Assembly (NCBI GenBank): GCA_951230915.1
Contig: OX579638.1
Span: 16,014,696 to 16,078,695, forward strand
Source of the DNA: Antitrichia curtipendula
Taxonomy: Eukaryota > Streptophyta > Bryopsida > Hypnales > Leucodontaceae
Direction of reading: 5' to 3'
DNA: 64,000 nt
The position numbers and the translations under genes were made by a program. Below, piece after piece: positions 58,301 to 64,000 of this stretch; position 1 is the stretch's first letter; each line of letters opens with the position of its first letter. Below the pieces are notes generated by a model. That model ran no database searches and was not told where the DNA came from. It saw nothing but the letters and a program-made list of their open reading frames with translations.

Positions 58301-59178
58301 CACGGTGCATGTGATACTTGATTGAATTTACACAATTGAATTTTCAACACTGTGTGTCTTGAATTTCACTTGTTCTTGACAAATGTAACCATTAATTTCT
58401 ATAAAAAAAATCAACATTATTTTCAAGTGTTTTTTTTCAAACCTCCTATGGTAGTCACATCTTTCAAGAATAGAAAAAGAAAAACAATTAACACCGCATA
58501 ACCAGATGTACTCCATTCATTTCATATGTCAACTCTAACAATAAGCTTTTGAAAACATTTAACACCCACCTACTAGATGGTGGCTATCCTAGGATAAAAC
58601 TTGTTGTTGAAAACCAAGTCAACAATTCCTTAGCCATGGCTAGACAACATTTGGTCTTACTGTACCTTGTACTTTTTCACTGCACAAATAGATATAAAAA
58701 TTTGACCTCCTATTGTGGGACAATCAAATGTATGTTTTATAAATTACAACTACAAATTCATATTCCATTATTCTAAACATAACATTGTTAACCAATCTAA
58801 ACCATTTCCCCCTTAGAGATTGAGATAACCCCTCTCAGAATCCCTAGAAGCGAATGTAAGTTTAATCTCCAAAGAGTCATTGATTGAGACTAGGAAGTTG
58901 TAGAGAGTCATTGGTTGGATGGGAAGTTGCAACACTAGTATTATTGACTAGTTACGAATTTGCAAAGAATTATTGGCTAGCTAGGAAGTTCCAATGTTAG
59001 GGTTCCTATTTTCTTTAAGGGAAACAAAAGGGACCCCAAAGCGTTGGTCAAATAATGTTATAAATATGAGTGCAAAAAACTACCATACTTCATCATCCAT
59101 CCGGCCAATTATAAAAAAATTCTTGCATTTTTCAAAGGGCAAATTTCCGCTAGACTATATATGGTCTAGTCTGGCCTC
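55329..59178. other. Very AT-rich spacer, no gene recognised
   Basis: About 3.8 kb with no open frame above about 75 codons and no recognisable domain. Short frames at 56124-56333, 58328-58516 and 58549-58776 look accidental. The motif AGTCATTG.TTG(A/G)..GG.AAGTT recurs at 58876-58930, and GTTGCAACACTAGTATTATTGACTAG vs TATTGGCTAGCTAGGAAGTT at 58927-58990, a small local repeat. Confidence 0.45.
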
Positions 59179-59411
59179 GGCAGGGGTGAACTAACCCTTT
59201 CACTTGTCCCCACAAAGTCATTTCCGGGGTAAAATAAAAGCCCCCCAATTTTGTGCCTGTTAAATTTCTCTTGAGTACCCCTCTTAGCTAATTTGGGGCC
59301 TCTTCTTGCAAATATGAATTCAAAATTTGCAAATTTTACCATGCGTGGCAAATAAAAAAAATTCAGGGTTTTTCCAGGGGGGACGAGCGAGGGGGTCAGT
59401 TCACCCTGGCC
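59179..59411. mobile_element. MULE-like MITE, diverged second copy
   Basis: GGCAGGGGTGAACTAACCC at the left and the inverse of GGCCAGGGTGAACTGACCC at the right. The interior shares TAATTTGGG.C.TCT...TTGCAAA and GGCAAATAAAAAA(A)TTCAG with 25181-25385. 233 bp. The 9-bp flanks do not match, so the junctions have drifted or the end is misplaced by a few bases. Confidence 0.6.
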
Positions 59412-62029
59412 CCCGCCCCCAAGTCTTCCTTGGAATTGTTGGAAATATTTGTTGAAATATTTGTGAAAAAGGGACGAACTGCGCTTTGTCGGTAAATAGA
59501 AAATCGCAACTGTATATTTGTGATGACTCATCCCCATCCCCGGGTGTCGGTGGCCATACCGTTGCCAAGTCCAAGAGGGGGGTGGCCCCCTGAAATGCTA
59601 TTTTTGCAAGGGGAGTGGTCCAATGGGATCTATGGATGAATTTTATTGGAAAGGGTGCAGTGGATGACCCCGCCTCTGTTGGACTGACGAGAAGTTGCCA
59701 AGTAACGACGGATGTCAATTATTTTAAACCTTTTCAAATTAAATTCCTGGGACCGGGGGACGGTGGCTGCGCGGGGGGTGACGTGTCACTTCAGAGGCAC
59801 ACGTACCGAGGCTTAGTAATATTCCGTCCAAACTCTGAGGCAAATAAGGCTGACCCCCAAAAATGCTGGAACTAAATAGAAAAATATCAGTCATCTTTTG
59901 AAATCATAATAAATAATTATACCTGTACGAAATTGAGTATATATTACTTACTTCATGGAAAGAGAGCATTTTCTGTTCTTTCCATTTGATATAATATTTT
60001 ACATGACTTTTGGGGGAAGCTTTCAAAATGAATCAATTAATTAGGTGAAGTGCATTTTTTTCGAAACATTCATCATGTATGTACTGAGTGGATAGTTGGG
60101 CATTTAGGAATTAATAAGACCTGAAATAATCATTGGGTTTGCTCAATATAACAACAATTATAGTAGAATTGTTAGTCTACGTGGTAAATTTTGTTTTGCG
60201 GGGGTAAAGCATACACAAATTAAAGCAACCATTGTCCAAAATTTCCTATCTTTGTGCCTTCTATCTACACATTCGAGATTTTAATCCCAAAATCTTGAAC
60301 AAGTGTATAAAGGCAATAAAATTGGGAAGAGAATGATTTTGGATTAATTGACTTTTAAATACAAGTTTTAGCTTAAGAAAATCACTTGTAGTCTATATCA
60401 AGGAATCAACACAAATTCAAAGTTTATTGTTTAAGACTCACACAAAAATTTAGGATTAGTTGTTGTTTTTGCCAAAAAAAACAAGCAATTTAGCCTACAT
60501 GATGATGATTGTGTCACTTCCTCCAATGAAAAAAGGAATATGAGTGATACTTCATTTAGGTTGTATTAATAATGTTAAGGGACATTTTTGAGTTGTAGAG
60601 TTGTACCACTTAATTGTTATAATTTATTTTCCATTTTCTACCAGTTATTTACTATGCACCTATGCACCCAAAAGATGCAAATACATTGCCCTTGGTTGTC
60701 ATTGTCGATTGAAAAAATCTAGAACCTTTGATGTACTTAAAAAAATTCAATCCCCCTTCTTTACTATTGATCCAAATTGCACAAATAAATTATTTTAATC
60801 AAATTCCTATAGTTGATACCTAATATAAAATACAACATACAATACAAATATAGGTATATGGAATATATGAATATATGGTAGATGGTATATGAATATATAC
60901 AAATATATGATATATAATATACATTTGTGGGTATTGATATATAATACGGTGCCAATGTCCCATATCAATTGAAGTGACCTTCTAATGAGTTTCACAAGCA
61001 CATTGTGATTGCCAATTAATTAAATGTCAAATTGTGGTAGTTGTTTCATTATGCTTCCAAAAGTTTTTTACATATTTTATTTGCTTGGTAACTCTATCAA
61101 TATTCTAATTAGATTTTTCATAATATTGATTGGATTTTGTCTTATAGTTTTAAAACTCAACTCCTTTTTCTTTCAAATTTTACATTTCATTGAATTTCTA
61201 TACAATCAGTTCTCTTCCATCATTGGGTTGTAGTACCTAAAAGAATTTGAGGGTCAAATTAAAAATGGACTTTTACTCATTACCCAAAAAATGCATTTGT
61301 CAATAGCTATAGAAGAAGTTTTGTTATCTAATTTAAGTTGGAGTGGATACAAGTCATATTTTCTTGTGTCATAGCAATTGAAGTTTACTAGTACAAAGTT
61401 CAACACCTCTTTGTGTGTTTAGTTGAATATCCTAGTAATAGGCGAAAAAATTGCCATGTATTATGTCCACTAAGATGCTCGCACATGAGATAAGTTTGTA
61501 TTGCCAATATGAGCTAAGCTTTAAATAATGTTTATATAAAGCAAGTTTGATGTGTGTCTTCACATGTGTGTATCATATGTAATTTTGTAGAGATTGATTT
61601 CATAAGATTTTGGATACCTTGGACAGTAGTTTCAAATTTATTTTTTGGGGGGCTATTAATTTATAGGTTTTGCAGTCCACACTGGTGCTTTGCTCCGGAG
61701 GTCGGTTCACTCGTTTCAGTCGGTTGCTTTTGAAGAGATGCCATAAAAGCCAGAGAATCCAATCCAAAGTCCTGGGGAAACGATCCTTGTCACTTTGCCA
61801 AAAAAATATACTGAATATATCGTAGTTGTAAGGCAGTACCAGCGGAAAATAACTATAAAAATAGGTGTTAGAATTTTAGGAAAATTAATTTTTCAAAGCA
61901 AAACAAAAATGTATGGTGAAAAAAATAAATATTGGAAAAAAATAAATATTTTTAGCATTTGTTGAACCTTATTTTTTGGGAAAAAACAAATATTTGGCAA
62001 AGAAGTGCCAACCTTGCCCTACACTTACG
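59412..62029. other. Spacer with a GC-rich patch, no gene recognised
   Basis: 59412-59875 is GC-rich and open on the minus strand (59401-59718) but without a known motif. 60800-60950 is ATAT-rich low complexity. 61670-61800 is a moderately GC-rich piece with exon-like frames (see findings) but no assignable family. Confidence 0.35.
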
Positions 62030-62350
62030 GTACTCAAGGTAAGGTAGTTTGCTCTTGAAGTGATCTTTTAAGAGTTGGTTGCATTTGGGGGGAGCTTCGC
62101 TCCTTGAGAAAATTTTCAGTAAATTTTTGTAGGAAGGAAAATGGAATGGGGCATCTAACCCAAGTTGTTTCATATTTTTTGGGGTCCTTTGTGGAATTTA
62201 TTTTATTTTATTTTTTGAAGTTGAAAACTAATGTTCATTGAAAGCGACCACCTCCTAAAATGTACACTATGGTACATTGAAGAAATCAAAATGTAGTTAT
62301 GTGTTAGAAGTCGCTTTTAGGGCAAGGGTGCTTTTGAGCACCCTCTCTTA
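62030..62350 (+). mobile_element. Small TIR element, AAGGTAGG family (copy 3)
   Basis: Same orientation as the 2158 copy: AAGGTAAGGTAGTTTGCTC near the left, GGGGCATCTAACCCAAGTTG, TGTACACTATGGTACATTGA, GTGTTAGAAGTCGCTTTTAG, and a right end ...AGCACCCTCTCTTAC that has drifted from the consensus CCTACCTT. Confidence 0.6.
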
Positions 62351-64000
62351 CTGTCGTATACAAAGTTATGAATGTTCTTATTATTGTTTTTTCTTAATTA
62401 TTGGTTTTATGAATGTTTGAAAGTGCCATTTACATGTGGTGGAATAAATATTACTTTTGTTTCGAAACTAAAAAATCATAAATAAAGCATAACTCCAAAG
62501 CCTCATAACTGAACATTAACCTTGGAAAGACATAGAGGATGTTCTGTGTCTTTGAAGATAGTCAACCATGCTTTTTGCATATTGAAGAATGGATTATTCT
62601 CACCAAATTTTTGGTATGCATTTTTATTGATGTTATATCCACATCATAGAGTTAAATTCAAGATAGTATAGATGTTTTTTTAATTTTATATAGGGTAGTT
62701 TATACCCTATGCTTGGGTCAAATTTGTTAAAAAATAATTTAAAAAATAATTCAATATAGCATATAATAAAATTTTCAAAAATTATAATGTGACATAATTG
62801 AATAGTACATAAAATGTTAATAAAAATAATTTGTATCCTAAAAAAACCCCAATGAAAAATGAAAAATAATATACATACCAAGGTAATTGCTTTGTAAATG
62901 TAAAGTAATTCATTGAATAGATAAGCTTCCTTTTTTCCCCATGAAAGAGAGATTGTGTTCATTAAAAAGAATTTAAACTTTACCAATCCTTTGCTAACTT
63001 ATTAAGTTGGGAGGACCTTGTTGCTAAAGGTCATGAAAGATTTGGTAAAGCCATGAATAATGCGGGAAGTTGGGAGGAACGTCCTAAAGGTCACAGAATA
63101 TTCTAAATCTTGTGAAATGAAATTCTGAAAATTCTAAATCTAATTAATGAAATGATATTCAACCACAAAAAAAAAATGATTTGTATAGGATCTAATGAAT
63201 TTGACTCTAGACAATGTATGGAGTTTCAATATTTTGAACTTTTTTTCCTTAAAACGTGATTTTGATATCCAAAACAATTTCTTTTACTTTTGAGCAAAAA
63301 CTAATAAAATGAAATTTGTAAAAGATAGTTTCTTTTACACTTGAAAATTTTGAAAAAAAATTGAAATAAACATTAGTGAAGTTTGAAGTTGAAGATCTAT
63401 AACCACATTTCAAAATATACAACGACATAGAAATTTTCTTTAGCCCCCAATGTTCTACTCTATAATGTATTTCTCTTCATAAATTTTCAAATTTCTTAAG
63501 CATGTTTTGTATTTGATATTTTTTTTTTCATTTTTTCTTAAGAAATTATTGGTAATTTGAATTTTTCACAAAAATATCTGAAAATTTTCTGACACATTAG
63601 ATATGCAATTTCATCTTAAAAAAAAAAAGCAAAACAAATCACTCATAAATAGCGAAGAAGTGGAGAATACAAAGTGAAGGACTTCGAAGATTAACTACAT
63701 AATCATGGGCTTTGTCACTTGGGTATTAAGCACCAATGGAGCATGGAGGTCATTTTAGTCCTTGCAACAAATGATATTCTTTGCAATTTAAGCAAAAAAA
63801 AAATTTCTTCTACTTTTTGGGCATTCGTATAATTTCATTCTCTCAAAACTCAAGTTCAATGTGCCTAAACTTCAAAATGTAGGCTTTTCTAATCTTTATG
63901 AAAGGTGAAGTTTCATCTTTCAACATTTTAAGAAACAAACATGTATTGTCCTATATCTTGTGAATTTTAGTCAGTGTGTTGAAAAATAGGTTGAAAATGT
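62351..64000. other. AT-rich spacer, no gene recognised
   Basis: Only a small direct repeat stands out: AAGTTGGGAGGA.C followed by CTAAAGGTCA at about 63005-63036 and again at 63068-63096. Confidence 0.45.

Noticed and set aside
1..64000. LTR retrotransposons, tRNA or rRNA genes, organelle DNA insertions, CRISPR arrays
   Set aside because: I looked for long terminal direct repeats, reverse transcriptase/integrase motifs, tRNA-like cloverleaf blocks and organelle gene stretches and saw none; a computed search could still find short or decayed cases.

Overview
The window reads as nuclear DNA of a land plant. Two multi-exon genes with GT-AG introns encode proteins whose closest relatives I know are plant ones (a DUS3-type tRNA-dihydrouridine synthase and a plant WDR44-like WD40 protein). 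The long AT-rich spaces between them are filled with non-autonomous DNA transposons, and I saw no LTR retrotransposon, tRNA, rRNA or CRISPR array. I cannot name the species. The transposon mix and a Myb/SANT-type gene relic would fit a large-genome plant, possibly a non-flowering one, but that is only an impression.

Layout: 0-2.5 kb holds a decayed trihelix-like relic, a GC-rich inverted-repeat element and the first exon of a GH9 endoglucanase cut off by a small transposon. 2.5-14.5 kb is gene-free and carries several TIR elements. 14.6-21.2 kb contains short exon-like pieces of at least one gene I could not identify, interrupted by a CACTA element (15.4-16.7 kb) and by an element with 4-bp target duplications (18.0-18.6 kb). 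21.2-30.2 kb is transposon-rich. Here one transposon of about 926 bp appears to be split in two by a 5.6-kb segment that includes a GC-rich gene-like island, with about 120 bp duplicated at the break. 30.9-36.9 kb is the complete DUS3-like gene on the + strand (10 exons, 779 aa). 37-44 kb is transposon-rich again. 44.3-50.1 kb is the complete WDR44-like gene on the - strand (9 exons, 1,062 aa), with a GC-rich upstream region to about 51.8 kb. 51.8-64 kb is very AT-rich, without a recognisable gene, and holds scattered repeat copies.

The most notable feature is a family of at least nine elements, mostly 900-950 bp, with CCCCTAAAG-type inverted ends, always flanked by TTAA. One copy is nested in another, so a filled site can be compared with a related empty site; this supports TTAA as the target duplication. 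That is the hallmark of piggyBac/Kolobok-type transposition, which is seldom described in land plants. A second family has ends starting GGGTGATTGCA or GGGTGATCGCA and 4-bp duplications (AAGT, TAGT). CACTA, Stowaway and MULE-like elements with intact target duplications are also present.

The two intact genes act in different processes, tRNA modification versus a probable WD40 scaffold, and point towards each other's 3' ends (convergent). Nothing suggests a functional link between them. All exon models are hand-read from splice signals, reading frame and remembered family conservation.
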